64,000 nt of DNA from Dyella mobilis (GCF_016904945.1 NZ_JADIKF010000035.1:124001-188000), one strand, 5' to 3'; shown: positions 33,062 through 43,318, counted from the first letter of the stretch. Notes: generated by a model not told the origin, from the letters alone. Numbers and translations are program-made.

Positions 33062-34354
33062 TCAGCGCACGCCGCGCACCGGCGAGATGGCCCACGCGCT
33101 CAGCATCACGAGCACCGCTGCTACGACGAACAACACCGCATAACTCCCACCGCTCATCCACAAAATGACCGGCGCCATGGCTGGCATCAGCGATTGCGGC
33201 ATGACGTTGGCGATGTTGAAGATGCCCAGATTTCCGGCCGCATGGGTTTCGCGTTGCGGCAACACGTCGGTGACCAGGGCGAGGCCCGCAGCAAGGTACA
33301 CGCCCTGGGCCGCACCGGTGATCGCCATGCCCGCGAGAAACCACGGATACGAAGCAGCGAAAGCGATCATCAGCAAAGCCACCGCATAGACCAGCGCCGC
33401 ACCGGAAACAAAGACCTTGCGCCGACCGAAGACATCGGAAAGGCTGCCACCCAGCGCACTGAAGATCGCCACCGCGCACGACTGCACCAGCGTGGAAAGA
33501 AAAATCCGGCGTGGCACCTCGGCCGGTGCGCAACCCAAATGGTGGATCAGATAGAAGCCCTGATACGTCATCAATACCGCGACACCGGCGAACAGCAGGA
33601 AACGGCTGCCCCAGGTCCAGGCGAAATCGGGGAAGCGTCGCGGATTGATCCAGTAGCTGCCGATGAATTCGCGCCAGCCGTAGCGCGGCCGCTGGGCCGT
33701 TGCCAAATGCTGATCGGGCAGTACCCAGGCCAAAACCAGCGCGCAAGCCAAGGCAATCGCCGCCGGCAACAGAAACGCTGCGCGCGTGGAGTCGGCAAGC
33801 GCCTGTACCAGAAAGGTGCCGCCAATCATGCCCGCCGGCAGGCTGATGCCCACGATGCCCGACACCGTGCCGCGCTGCGATGCCGGCACCTGATCGGCAA
33901 GGATCGCGGCCAGGGCCGCCAGCTCTGCGTTGTAGGCAAGCTGCGTAATGCACCAACCCACCAGCAGTTGCGAAATCGATGCGGCCGTCGCAATAACCGC
34001 CAGCCCCACTGCCCCGCCCAAGGCACCCGCGATCAACCAAGGCCGGCGCATACCCAGACGCGAGGTGGTGCGGTCCGACAGCCGGCCGAAGAACGGATTG
34101 CCGAACAGCGCCATCAGCGCACCCACGCCGGCCACCAACGACAGGCTGCCGGTGGCATGTGCCGGTGCAAGCACGCGCACGCGCATCGCCAGGCCCACCA
34201 GGATCGGCGGCAACAATGCCATCCACAAACCGGTATAAGCCATGCCATAGACAGTGGTGAACAGCCAGCCGATCGGGCGCACGTGCGATGCCGCAGCAGC
34301 GGTCGCCCCGCCCTGCGGAAATCCGCGTATCGCCGTTTCGGCCACGTCGTCCAT
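33062..34354 (-). CDS. MFS transporter, probable sugar/oligosaccharide uptake
   Basis: The 430-residue protein has about 12 membrane segments and typical MFS loop motifs: GNPFFGRLSDRTTSRLG between segments 2 and 3, and GGSLSDVFGRRK at the equivalent place in the second half. ATG 34354 was chosen because it follows GAAGG and the frame upstream lies within the regulator gene. It is 71 bp downstream of lacI on the same strand, so the two likely form an operon. With the receptor and glucan enzymes around it, the best guess is inner-membrane import of glucose or short glucans. Confidence 0.88.
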   Translation of the reverse strand: MDDVAETAIRGFPQGGATAAAASHVRPIGWLFTTVYGMAYTGLWMALLPPILVGLAMRVRVLAPAHATGSLSLVAGVGALMALFGNPFFGRLSDRTTSRLGMRRPWLIAGALGGAVGLAVIATAASISQLLVGWCITQLAYNAELAALAAILADQVPASQRGTVSGIVGISLPAGMIGGTFLVQALADSTRAAFLLPAAIALACALVLAWVLPDQHLATAQRPRYGWREFIGSYWINPRRFPDFAWTWGSRFLLFAGVAVLMTYQGFYLIHHLGCAPAEVPRRIFLSTLVQSCAVAIFSALGGSLSDVFGRRKVFVSGAALVYAVALLMIAFAASYPWFLAGMAITGAAQGVYLAAGLALVTDVLPQRETHAAGNLGIFNIANVMPQSLMPAMAPVILWMSGGSYAVLFVVAAVLVMLSAWAISPVRGVR

Positions 34355-34425
34355 CACCGCCTTCGCATCCCCATGAATCCGCGCTGCGGGCTCCTGGCGA
34401 ACCCGATGGCGGCGAAGAGCTGATC

Positions 34426-35439
34426 CTACGGCTTTTTGGGCCGGGCGGTGGATGCGCGCAGTTGCATTTGATAAGGCACGCGCGCCTGTTGCCGCAGGGC
34501 CGGGTCGCGGATGGAGCGCAAGACACTTTCGACGGCCAGGCAGGCAATCTCGCGGCAGGGCTGGCGCACGGTGGTCAAGCCGGGCGAGATCAATTGCGAC
34601 ACCGGCGTGTCGTCGAAGCCGCATACCGAGAGGTCGTCGGGCACGGCCAGGCCACGTTCGTAGGCTTCGCGGATGACGCCGCAGGCAACGTCGTCGTTCG
34701 CAGCAAAGATGGCGGTGGGCGGACGGCGCCGGCTGAGTAGCTCTCTACCGCCGGCCACGCCCGACGCAAAGGTGAAATCGCCCTCCACTACCAGCGATTC
34801 GTCATAGGCGATACCGGCCTTGCGCAATGCATCGCGATAACCACTAAGCCGCCACGTGTATGCGCCGTGCCCCTTCAATCCGGTGACGTGCGCGATGCGC
34901 CGATGGCCGAGCGAGATCAGGTGCTCGACGATATCCGCCGCCGCCTTGCGCTCATCGAAGCCGATGTCGATGCGCGACTGGCGCAGCTTGGAGGACACCG
35001 TTGCATAACGGATGTCCAGCTCGTCGAGGCGTTGCAGCAGCTTGGTGTTGTTCGCATGCGGCGGCACCAGCACCAGCGCTTCCGGGCGATGGGTGGCCAC
35101 GAAGCCATCGATGCGCGCCGCCAGATCGTCGGACGCATCGAACGGATGCAGCACCGCGTTGTAGGCCGTGCCGGTGCACGCCTGCAGCACACCCACGATC
35201 AATTCCATGATGTAGCTGGAACTGGCCGTCGGGTTGTCGTAGAGCAACGCGACCAGATACGAGCGGTTTCCCGCCAGCCCGCGCGCCGCCGGGTTGGGTA
35301 CGTAATTGAGCGCGCGAATCGACGCCTCGATTCGCGTGCGCAGCGTGGCACGCACGCTTGGATGGCCGTTGAGAACGCGCGATACCGTCTTGGTAGAAAC
35401 CCCGGCATGCGCAGCAACGTCTTCGATTCTCGCAGGCAT
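34426..35439 (-). CDS. LacI-family transcription regulator of the glucan locus
   Basis: The 337-residue protein has the LacI helix-turn-helix and hinge ([21 protein letters not shown], then [10 protein letters not shown]) and a periplasmic-binding-protein-like sugar domain with NDDVACGVI and [14 protein letters not shown] 35439 was chosen since the HTH begins right after it. It is divergent from the TonB-dependent receptor gene, with two palindromes between them. It probably represses receptor, glucanase and its own operon until a glucan-derived sugar binds. Confidence 0.93.
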   Translation of the reverse strand: MPARIEDVAAHAGVSTKTVSRVLNGHPSVRATLRTRIEASIRALNYVPNPAARGLAGNRSYLVALLYDNPTASSSYIMELIVGVLQACTGTAYNAVLHPFDASDDLAARIDGFVATHRPEALVLVPPHANNTKLLQRLDELDIRYATVSSKLRQSRIDIGFDERKAAADIVEHLISLGHRRIAHVTGLKGHGAYTWRLSGYRDALRKAGIAYDESLVVEGDFTFASGVAGGRELLSRRRPPTAIFAANDDVACGVIREAYERGLAVPDDLSVCGFDDTPVSQLISPGLTTVRQPCREIACLAVESVLRSIRDPALRQQARVPYQMQLRASTARPKKP

Positions 35440-35531
35440 GTACGCCCTATCTGTGTATGACTTGCAGGCGTCCATGCTAACCCAAGCAGAAGGCCCGCAA
35501 CCATCGGGGAGACGCCCTTTTCGACCGAAAG

Positions 35532-35569
35532 TACCAGCGCTGGTATTTTCTATTGACAGCGCTGGTACA
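35532..35569. promoter_or_regulatory. Two LacI-type operators between lacI and the receptor gene
   Basis: The first is the perfect palindrome TACCAGCGCTGGTA (35532-35545) and the second TGACAGCGCTGGTACA (35554-35569); their centres are 22 bp apart. The second overlaps a candidate -35 TTGACA (35553-35558), followed 17 bp later by TAGCGT, so binding would block the rightward promoter. Confidence 0.8.
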
Positions 35570-35752
35570 TTTGACTAGCGTGCTTGGCGGGCTGAAGCCC
35601 GCGTGCTGCGTTGCGCAACGCAAGGGGAACCATGGGGAGGCACCTCGAAGGAGGCTGCCGCGCTGCGCTTTGCAACACGTTGCTGTCTCGCTTCCTGCGC
35701 TTGCCCAAGGCACGCGGCGGCGAGTTTTCACTGGATATGGGGAGATTCCGGA
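35570..35752 (+). other. Long untranslated leader of the receptor gene
   Basis: About 170 bp lie between the candidate promoter and the receptor start. It includes a small hairpin (GGCGGGCTGAAGCCCGC at about 35587-35603) and a stretch open in the receptor frame with no signal sequence. GGAG at 35741 is the likely ribosome site for ATG 35753. Confidence 0.4.
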
Positions 35753-38700
35753 ATGAATAAGCAATTCACTCGTTCGCCTGCGCACAACGCCAGCCAGCCG
35801 TGCCGGCTGTCATTCGCGATCGCCATGACATTGTTTGCCGCAGGACAACTGCATGCACAGGCTACGCAGCCTGCGCCGCAATCGAACGATCAAGCCGCAC
35901 CCGCCACGCAGCAGAACACCAAGAACACCAACAAAAAGAAAGACGCCTCCAGCGCGGCCGACGAGAAAGAGGCCAAGCTGCTCGGCGGCCTGACCGTGAA
36001 CGGCTTTTCGAACAGCTTGAACCAGGCGCAGGAAATCAAGCGCTACGCCGATACGGTGGTGGATGCGATCTCGGCGCAGGACGCCGGTTCCCTGCCCGAC
36101 ACGTCGGTGACCGAAGCCTTGAAGCGCGTGCCCGGCGTAGCGGTCAGCGCGTTCGGCGTCGCGGCCGACCCGGACCACTTCTCCATCCAGGGCTCCGACA
36201 TCAGCCTGCAAGGCCTGCCCTATACCAATACGCTGTTCAACGGACGCGAGGTGTTCTCCGCCGGCGGCGGCCATGGGCTGGACTTCTTTACCGTGTCGCC
36301 GGAGTTGATCGGCTCGGTGGTGGTAAGCAAAAACCAGACGGCAGACATGCTCGAAGGCGGCATCGCCGGTTCGATCGACCTGAATACGCGCAAGCCCTTC
36401 GACAGCAAGAAAGACACCCAGGCATCCTTCACCGTCGGCGACTATTGGGGCACCCTGGACAAGAAGGGAACGCCGCAGATGTCCGGCTTGTTCAGTCACA
36501 ACTGGAACACCGACATCGGCCGCTTCGGCGTGCTGTTCAATATTGCCTACGACCGCATCGATCAGCAGGACAACGCTATTTCGCTGGTCGACTTCCAGCG
36601 GCGTTGCGACGGCTGCTCGCTGCCCAACGGCCGTACCGACGACTATCCCGGACTGGCGCCGGGCCAATACGCCTATGTACCGGTGGGTGGCGACATCCGC
36701 GTGCAGGACGACACCAGCACGCGTTTCGGTCACGTGCTTTCCTCGCAGTGGGAGAGCCCCGACAAGGCCTGGCTGGCCACCCTGGAATGGGATCGCGCTT
36801 CGGATAAGGAAACCACCTACGAGCACACCTTGCAGGCCTCGACCGATGGCTGCGCCTTCGGTCAGTCGCTCGCCGGCTGCGCCATTCCGGTGCCGGGCAG
36901 CACGCCCACGTACGATTCCAACGGCGTGTTCCAGTCGGGCATCATCGGCGGCGCGCCGGGCTCATCGAGCTTCCTGCCCCTCACTTACGGCGGCGTGCAG
37001 ACGCAGCTGGACAGCACCGCCTACCGCAACCGCTACGTCACCAACGACTACAGCTTCAACCTGAAGTGGAACGTCAACGACCGGCTGCACCTCAGCGGCG
37101 ACGTGCAGGACACCAACTCCAACTACAACAACTTCTATTACTACATCCGCCAGTTGACCCAGGCCGACTGGGCCATCACCCAGCATGGCAATGGCGTACC
37201 CAGTGTCGCGGTGCTTTCGCCCGATCCGAACGAAACCACGGCGCAGTATTTCGCCAACCCCAACAACAGCTACTGGGCGGCGGCGCAGGATCACTTTGCG
37301 AACTCGTGGGGCAACCAGCGCACGTTCCGGCTGGACGGCACCTTCGACGTGGACGCCGATTTCCTGGACAACCTGCAGTTCGGCGTACGCCACTCCGACC
37401 AGCACGAAGTGGTGCAGAACTCGGCGTACAACTACTCGGCCATCAGCTCCCCTTACGGGCAGAATGCAGTGACCGCCGGCGACACGCCCGGGGACACTTC
37501 GCTGTACAACCTCAATCTGCCAGGCTTCAGCGGCAGCAATTTCGGCGGCGTGGTAGCGCCCTATTTCAATCTGAATCCGCTCACGCAGTTCGGGCAGGCT
37601 TCGGCCATCATTCAGCAGATCAACAAGCAGGCCATGGCGATGAATCCGCCTGGCAGTGTGGGCCAGTACTACACGCTTTACCAGCGCATGCAGTACGTCA
37701 ACGGCGACGTATTCGTTCCTGGCACTTATTATCTGCCGCAGGAAGTCGACTCCAATGAGGAGAAGACCAATGCCGCCTATGTGCGCCTGAATTTCGGCAA
37801 CGACAATACCGACTTCCTCAGCGGCGTGCAGATCAGCGGCAACGTTGGCCTGCGTTTCGTGCGCACCGAGGACGATGCAGCGGGCTACCTGACCCTGCCC
37901 AACCAGGTGGCGGCGCTTGACGGCATCAGCATCGCGCAGTATTGCCTCAATCAGACCAAGGGCGGTGGCACGGCAGCGCCAGGCACGTTCTGCGGACTGA
38001 CTCCCGCGCAGCAACAGCAGTACGTGAACTTCGCCAACGGCGCGTACACGCCGATCAATGCCTCCAATTCCTATGGCACCTGGCTTCCCAGCTTCAACCT
38101 GGCGCTTGGCTGGACCAGCGACCTGATCACCCGCTTCGCCTTCTCCAAGTCGGTCTACCGGCCGACGCTCAGCCAGTTGCAGGCAGGTCAAACGGTCAGC
38201 GGGCTGCTGCCTTACGGCACCAACGGCAGCAGCGTGCCCACCGTGGGCAACGGCTACACCGGCACCAACCCGTACCTGTTGCCGATCTCGGCGCACAACT
38301 TCGACATCACCCAGGAATGGTATTTCGGCCACGCCGGTTCGATGTCTGCAACGCTGTTCTACAAGCAATTGAACAACACCATCCAGCAGCTCACCGATGT
38401 GGTGGATACCACGGTGACGAACAATGGTGTGACCTATCCGGAGCAGTACAGCGCGGGCCTGGTCAACCTGAAGGGCGGCAGCGTGCGCGGCGCGGAGCTG
38501 GCCTATCAGCAGAAATACGATTTCCTTCCGTACTGGCTGTCTGGCTTCGGCACGCAGATGAACTACACGTACATCCAGCCGCGCCACTTGAGCTACGGCA
38601 CGGTCGACTTCTGCCCCAGCGGTTATGCGCCGCCCACGCAGTGCGTCAACCAGCTCAAGCTGCCACCGTACGAGCTGTCACGCGACACCTACAACTTCAC

Positions 38701-39004
38701 CGTGTATTACGAGAAGGGTCCGCTGTCCACGCGCCTGGCCTACAACTGGCGTTCCAGCTACCTGATTACGGCCAACGAAGCGGACTACCCGTTCCTGCCG
38801 GTAATGGCGTCTTCGCAAGGACAGCTGGACGCTTCGATCATTTATGCACTCACGCCTCACGTGAAGCTCTCCCTGCAGGCCGCCAACATCTTGAATTCCA
38901 CCTTCAAGACCCGGGAAATCGTCAATACCGGCGGCTTGAGCGTGCCCAAGGGGTTCTTCCGCGACGACACGCGCTTCAATCTCAGCATACGCGCGGACTT
39001 CTGA
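35753..39004 (+). CDS. TonB-dependent outer-membrane receptor, probable glucan/oligosaccharide importer
   Basis: The 1083-residue protein has a signal peptide ending QLHAQ near residue 35, a linker rich in Gln, Asn and Lys, a plug domain (YADTVVDAISAQDAGSLPD, then TEALKRVPGVAVS, then NGREVF, IDLNTRKPF), and a C-terminal beta barrel ending in DDTRFNLSIRADF, with the terminal aromatic residue needed for barrel assembly. The size and plug style are those of the Caulobacter/Xanthomonas-type carbohydrate receptors. It follows LacI operators and faces the lacI gene. It is expected to bring oligosaccharides across the outer membrane using TonB energy. Confidence 0.92.
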   Translation: MNKQFTRSPAHNASQPCRLSFAIAMTLFAAGQLHAQATQPAPQSNDQAAPATQQNTKNTNKKKDASSAADEKEAKLLGGLTVNGFSNSLNQAQEIKRYADTVVDAISAQDAGSLPDTSVTEALKRVPGVAVSAFGVAADPDHFSIQGSDISLQGLPYTNTLFNGREVFSAGGGHGLDFFTVSPELIGSVVVSKNQTADMLEGGIAGSIDLNTRKPFDSKKDTQASFTVGDYWGTLDKKGTPQMSGLFSHNWNTDIGRFGVLFNIAYDRIDQQDNAISLVDFQRRCDGCSLPNGRTDDYPGLAPGQYAYVPVGGDIRVQDDTSTRFGHVLSSQWESPDKAWLATLEWDRASDKETTYEHTLQASTDGCAFGQSLAGCAIPVPGSTPTYDSNGVFQSGIIGGAPGSSSFLPLTYGGVQTQLDSTAYRNRYVTNDYSFNLKWNVNDRLHLSGDVQDTNSNYNNFYYYIRQLTQADWAITQHGNGVPSVAVLSPDPNETTAQYFANPNNSYWAAAQDHFANSWGNQRTFRLDGTFDVDADFLDNLQFGVRHSDQHEVVQNSAYNYSAISSPYGQNAVTAGDTPGDTSLYNLNLPGFSGSNFGGVVAPYFNLNPLTQFGQASAIIQQINKQAMAMNPPGSVGQYYTLYQRMQYVNGDVFVPGTYYLPQEVDSNEEKTNAAYVRLNFGNDNTDFLSGVQISGNVGLRFVRTEDDAAGYLTLPNQVAALDGISIAQYCLNQTKGGGTAAPGTFCGLTPAQQQQYVNFANGAYTPINASNSYGTWLPSFNLALGWTSDLITRFAFSKSVYRPTLSQLQAGQTVSGLLPYGTNGSSVPTVGNGYTGTNPYLLPISAHNFDITQEWYFGHAGSMSATLFYKQLNNTIQQLTDVVDTTVTNNGVTYPEQYSAGLVNLKGGSVRGAELAYQQKYDFLPYWLSGFGTQMNYTYIQPRHLSYGTVDFCPSGYAPPTQCVNQLKLPPYELSRDTYNFTVYYEKGPLSTRLAYNWRSSYLITANEADYPFLPVMASSQGQLDASIIYALTPHVKLSLQAANILNSTFKTREIVNTGGLSVPKGFFRDDTRFNLSIRADF

Positions 39005-39032
39005 CGAGGCGCAGCCACCGTTTCTCCCCGCT

Positions 39033-39070
39033 GCCGCCGCTTCCGCTTTTGCGGAAGTGGCGGCTTTTTC
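39033..39070 (+). terminator. Rho-independent terminator after the receptor gene
   Basis: GCCGCCGCTTCCGC and GCGGAAGTGGCGGC form a 14-bp stem with one G-T pair and a TTTT loop, followed by TTTTTCTT. It is 29 bp after the receptor stop codon. Confidence 0.9.
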
Positions 39071-39098
39071 TTCTGATGTGTCGATAATTGCATGACGG

Positions 39099-40382
39099 AT
39101 GATTGACTTGGCGGCAGCGCGGCACGACAGCACGCGACGCAATGGGTGGATCGCGATCGCTGCCGGGTTGGTGTTCATCGCCTTTGCAGTATTGCCGCTC
39201 TGTGCGAAGGCGGCTGCAAGTACGAATACGTTGGCGGCCACCCTGGCGCGCACGAGCTGCCATGCCATGGCCTCCCGTGTCGATGCGATACCTGGAAACA
39301 CCCCAGTGCTATTGCGCAGCTATGACAGCCTGCGCGGACGCGGCGCGCCCGATCTCCCTCCCCTGCATACAGCCGCTTTCACTTACGACAACGCGCTCGC
39401 CGTGATCGCCCTGCTTGCATGCGGCAAACATGCAGAAGCCGAGCGCATTGGCGAAGCCTTGCGACTCGCCGCGATGAACGACACGCGCCTGCGCGACGCC
39501 TATCGCGCCGGCGTCGTCAAAGGCGATCGGCCTTTGCCGAACGGCTGGTGGGATCCTGCGCTCAAACACTGGGTGGACGCCGCACGTGATTATTCCGGCG
39601 CGTACCAGGACGGCACATCGAGCGGCAACGTCGCATGGGCCGCGCTGGCACTGCTGGCCCTGCACGACACTACCGGCGAGACGCGCTGGCGAGACGCCGC
39701 CCGGCAGCTTGCCGAATGGGTGGTCGTCAACGCCCGCGATACACGCGGCGCAGGCGGTTTCGATGGCGGCATCGAGGCCTATCTGCTCGTGCCGCGCAAG
39801 GCATCGTGGAAATCCACCGAACACAACATCGATCTCACCGCGCTGTTCGAATGGCTCGCCCACACCGGCGCGCCCGGCGACTGGAACGCACAGGCGGCGC
39901 ATGCACGCGATTTCGTCAATGCGCAATGGGATGCCGGGAGCGGGCACTTCTGGATGGGTACCACGGCAGACGGTGCGACCCCGTTGCGCACGCCGTCCGC
40001 GCTCGACGTGCAGCTCTGGGCACAACTGCTGCCCGACGCAGCGCAAACGTGGCAACGCGCCCTGGGCTGGATCGAACACGCCAATGCCGTGCAAGGCGGT
40101 TTCGATTTCACCGATGTCCCAGATGGGCTATGGACCGAAGGTACTGCTCAAGCGGCGCTGGTTTATCGCTGGCTTGGCCGCGATGCTGATGCGGACAAGC
40201 TGCTGGTGTCGATCGCAAAGCAGGTATCGCCCGGCGGATTTCTGTACGCCACGCGGGAGCCGCGTATCACGGCGGTGTATTCCTACTATTACCGCCAGCC
40301 GCATCTCGGTGCGACGGCGTGGGCGGTGTTGGCGGCACTGGATCGCAATCCGTATCTGCCCGCCGGCCGGCGGCATTATTGA
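39099..40382 (+). CDS. Membrane-anchored or secreted six-hairpin glycosidase-like protein
   Basis: The 427-residue protein has one hydrophobic N-terminal segment (residues 17-38) that is a signal anchor or signal peptide. The rest is rich in Trp and shows repeated helix pairs (VAWAALALLALHD, DLTALFEWLA, GTAQAALVY, GATAWAVLAALD) typical of an (alpha/alpha)6 barrel. Acidic residues sit in FTYDNALAV and LWTEGTAQ. Exact GH family is unclear. It lies after the receptor terminator, pointing the same way, and probably trims glucan pieces in the periplasm. Confidence 0.68.
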   Translation: MIDLAAARHDSTRRNGWIAIAAGLVFIAFAVLPLCAKAAASTNTLAATLARTSCHAMASRVDAIPGNTPVLLRSYDSLRGRGAPDLPPLHTAAFTYDNALAVIALLACGKHAEAERIGEALRLAAMNDTRLRDAYRAGVVKGDRPLPNGWWDPALKHWVDAARDYSGAYQDGTSSGNVAWAALALLALHDTTGETRWRDAARQLAEWVVVNARDTRGAGGFDGGIEAYLLVPRKASWKSTEHNIDLTALFEWLAHTGAPGDWNAQAAHARDFVNAQWDAGSGHFWMGTTADGATPLRTPSALDVQLWAQLLPDAAQTWQRALGWIEHANAVQGGFDFTDVPDGLWTEGTAQAALVYRWLGRDADADKLLVSIAKQVSPGGFLYATREPRITAVYSYYYRQPHLGATAWAVLAALDRNPYLPAGRRHY

Positions 40383-40389
40383 TTTGCCC

Positions 40390-40490
40390 CCCGCATGCAG
40401 AGGGAGGGCTGGGGTGGGATCGGGCTCTTGCTCTGAAGCTCTAAAGCTCAAGAGCTTTACCCCACCCAACCTCCCCCTGCACGCAGTCTG
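40390..40490. terminator. Palindromic region between convergent genes, probable two-way terminator
   Basis: TGCAGAGGGAGGGCTGGGGTGGG (about 40396-40418) pairs with CCCACCCAACCTCCCCCTGCA (40461-40481), and an inner hairpin has GCTCTTG (40424) against CAAGAGC (40449). It lies between the six-hairpin gene and the convergent GH2 gene, and also resembles a dispersed repeat. Confidence 0.6.
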
Positions 40491-40502
40491 AGGAGCAAAA
40501 CC

Positions 40503-42371
40503 TCACGGCTGAGCACCTGCGCGTATCACCGCCTCGTTGATCGCACGCACTTTACTTTCGTCCACTTTTTCAACCTTGCGATCATAAGTGAACAAACCGT
40601 TGTGCTCACCCTCGACATCGGTGATCTGAGTGTAGACGCTGCCGGACATGCCTTTGGGCACGCCCTTGTCGCGCAGTACGGCGGTGTTGGCCACGTAGCC
40701 CGTGTTCAGCGCATCGCGATCTTTGACGGCGCCATAGGGATTGATCGGCGTGTTGGGCCAGACGTGGCCGGGAATGCCCAATGTCAGGCCGCCGTGCTCG
40801 CCGTCGATGGCGGCTCGTCGTGCATCAGGGCTCGGCAAGCCGGGACCTTGATAGTCGTGCACGTCGTAAACGTCGCCGGCATGCGGATCACCCTTGGTGT
40901 CGCAGCAGTTGGCGCCGCTGCGCGCATCGACCAGGCGCGAAGGATCGAGTTGCTTGATCTGCGCGGCCAGCTCGGCGGCGGCGGGAATGCTCCACTGGCC
41001 CCAGCCTTCGTTGAAAGGAATCCAGCCGATGATCGAGGTTTCACCTTTGAGCTGATTGACGATCGCCGACACGTCGGCGCGAAAGGTGGCCTTATCGGCG
41101 TCGCTGAGCTTGTCGTTGCTACCGGTCGGCAGCGCGGGCATGTCCTGCCACACCATCAGGCCGATGCGGTCGGCCCAGTAGTACCAGCGCGCCGGCTCCA
41201 CCTTGATGTGCTTGCGGATGGTGTTGAAGCCGAGGTCTTTGGTCTTTTGTATGTCGAACTTGAGCGCCGCATCGGTGGGCGCGGTGTAGATGCCGTCCGG
41301 CCAGTAGCCTTGATCCAGCGTGGCAAGCAGGAAGGTCGGTTTGCCGTTCAACACGATGCGGTTGCGCCCGCCAGCTTTCTCGACGGTAATGGTGCGAAGG
41401 CCGGCGTAGCTGGTCACCTCGTCGTGTTGATCGCCTTGCGCAAGCGCGGCGTCGAAGGTGTAGAGGAAAGGATCTTGCGGGCTCCACAGGTGTGGATGCG
41501 CGATGGATAGGTGCAGCGGCTGTCCGGCCGGCCCGCTCGCCTCGCCCACCGCCGTGCCATTCGCGTAGGCGGTAACGTGCAAGGTGGCACCCTCGTCACG
41601 GCCATGCAGCCGCGCCCTAACGGTAAAGCCATCCAGGCTGCGCTCCGGCGTGAAGTCCAGTTGCGCGAGACTGGTGGCCGGCACCGGCTCCAGCCACACC
41701 GACTGCCAGATACCCGAAGCCGCAGTGTAGAAGATGCCTTCGGGTTTAAGCCGTTGCTTGCCGACCATCACGTTGGCGCTGTCCACCGGCGCATGCACGG
41801 CGACGACGATTTCCTGCGGACCGGGTGAATGAAGTGCCGAGGTGATGTCCGCACTGAACGACGTATAGCCGCCCGCGTGATGTGCCACCTGCGTACCGTT
41901 GACGTATACCGTGGCCTCGTAGTCCACCGCACCGAAGTTCAATCGTACGTGCTGGCCGCGTGAAGTGAAGGTGGTGGGGATGCTCACCAGCCTGCGATAA
42001 AACATGAAATCCGAATGCTCTTGCACGCCCGAGAGCACCGACTCGATCGGATACGGCACCAGCACCCGGCCCTTCAATGTCTGGCCGAACGGCGGTGCAC
42101 CCGACCCGTCGCTGGGCGCGTATTCCCAAAGTCCATTCAAGCTGAGCCATTGCGGATGCGCCAGCGAGGGACGCGCCAATTGCGGACGCGGATAATCGGG
42201 CAGCGCGTTGTCGGGCGACACTACGGCCGTCCACGGCGTCGCCAATGGCGCCACGTTGCCGTTCCAGACGGCGGCCTGATCCGCTGCGGCCATGGCCGTC
42301 GAAGCGAAACCCGTTGCCACCGCCATGCCCATGCACGCGCACACACTCCACAGCTTGATGTTGCCCGTCAT
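40503..42371 (-). CDS. Glycoside hydrolase family 2 enzyme, exported
   Basis: The 622-residue protein has a signal peptide ending TAMAA near residue 28 and the GH2 layout: sugar-binding jelly roll (FYRRLVSIP, DYEATVYVNG), an Ig-like domain, and a TIM barrel. The acid/base Glu is in WIPFNEGWGQ; a later GEHGG could carry the nucleophile. ATG 42371 follows GGAAGGG. Substrates in the family include beta-galactosides, beta-glucuronides and others. No LacI operator was seen before it, so its link to the glucan locus is by position only. Confidence 0.85.
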   Translation of the reverse strand: MTGNIKLWSVCACMGMAVATGFASTAMAAADQAAVWNGNVAPLATPWTAVVSPDNALPDYPRPQLARPSLAHPQWLSLNGLWEYAPSDGSGAPPFGQTLKGRVLVPYPIESVLSGVQEHSDFMFYRRLVSIPTTFTSRGQHVRLNFGAVDYEATVYVNGTQVAHHAGGYTSFSADITSALHSPGPQEIVVAVHAPVDSANVMVGKQRLKPEGIFYTAASGIWQSVWLEPVPATSLAQLDFTPERSLDGFTVRARLHGRDEGATLHVTAYANGTAVGEASGPAGQPLHLSIAHPHLWSPQDPFLYTFDAALAQGDQHDEVTSYAGLRTITVEKAGGRNRIVLNGKPTFLLATLDQGYWPDGIYTAPTDAALKFDIQKTKDLGFNTIRKHIKVEPARWYYWADRIGLMVWQDMPALPTGSNDKLSDADKATFRADVSAIVNQLKGETSIIGWIPFNEGWGQWSIPAAAELAAQIKQLDPSRLVDARSGANCCDTKGDPHAGDVYDVHDYQGPGLPSPDARRAAIDGEHGGLTLGIPGHVWPNTPINPYGAVKDRDALNTGYVANTAVLRDKGVPKGMSGSVYTQITDVEGEHNGLFTYDRKVEKVDESKVRAINEAVIRAGAQP

Positions 42372-42451
42372 CTGCCCTTCCCTCATCGGTCTGGCTCGAA
42401 GCCCGTCCCGCAAGGATGGCTAATTGTCCGACAAATGTCCAAGCCTGTGCG

Positions 42452-43318
42452 TCACGAAGCATCCAGTGGAATTTTGAGGTAGCGCAGGCCGTTGCTCTCG
42501 AGCGGCGGAAGCCGACCGCCTCGCATGTTGATTTGCACCGATGGCAGCAGCAACCTGGGCGTTGCGAGCGTCGCATCGCGCGCGGTGCGCATGAGCACGA
42601 AATCTTCCTCGCTCACACCCTGCCGAACGTGGACGTTTGCGCGGCGCTGCTCGCCCATCGTGGTTTCGTAACGGAATTCGCTGCGCCCCTCCGGCTTGTA
42701 GTCGTGGCACATAAACACGCGCGTAGCATCGGGGAGCTGGAAAAGTTTCTGGATGGACCGATAAAGCGTGCGTGCATCGCCACCGGGAAAATCGCAACGG
42801 GCAGAGCCGTAGTCCGGCATGAAGAGTGTATCGCCGACAAACGCCGCATCGCCGATGATGTGCGTCATGCATGCCGGGGTATGCCCCGGCGTGTGCAGGG
42901 CTACCGCATCGATGCTGCCCAGCCGATAGCGTTCGCCGTCTTTGAACAGATGGTCGAACTGGCCGCCATCGCGCTGAAACTCGCTGCCGGCGTTGAAAAG
43001 CTCGCCGAACGTCTGCTGCGAAGCCAGTACGTGTTCGCCTATCCCCAGTTTTCCGCCCACGCGCGACTGCACATAAGGCGCGGCGGACAGGTGATCGGCA
43101 TGCAGATGCGTTTCGATCACCCATTCCACCGTCAGGCCGGACGCCTCGACGAACGAGACCAGGGCATCGGCCAGCCCGTGGCCGGTTCGCGCGGAGGCCG
43201 GATCGTAGTCCAGCACGCAATCGAAGATGGCGGCTTTTTGCTCTTGCGGGTCCCACACCACGTAGCTGAACGTGTTGCTGGACGGATCGAAGAACGGTTT
43301 GATTTCAGGGCGCGCCAT
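42452..43318 (-). CDS. ETHE1-like metallo-beta-lactamase-fold hydrolase (persulfide dioxygenase type)
   Basis: The 288-residue protein has the metal motif THLHADHL, then HTPGHTPACM and VGDTLFMPDYGSARCDFPGG, a pattern shared by ETHE1/Blh persulfide dioxygenases and related proteins. The Asp and Arg positions after the third His suit glutathione persulfide handling. It is cytosolic. AT-rich inverted repeats at 43353-43375 lie just upstream and may be an operator of the BigR type. No rhodanese or BigR gene is adjacent. Confidence 0.85.
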   Translation of the reverse strand: MARPEIKPFFDPSSNTFSYVVWDPQEQKAAIFDCVLDYDPASARTGHGLADALVSFVEASGLTVEWVIETHLHADHLSAAPYVQSRVGGKLGIGEHVLASQQTFGELFNAGSEFQRDGGQFDHLFKDGERYRLGSIDAVALHTPGHTPACMTHIIGDAAFVGDTLFMPDYGSARCDFPGGDARTLYRSIQKLFQLPDATRVFMCHDYKPEGRSEFRYETTMGEQRRANVHVRQGVSEEDFVLMRTARDATLATPRLLLPSVQINMRGGRLPPLESNGLRYLKIPLDAS

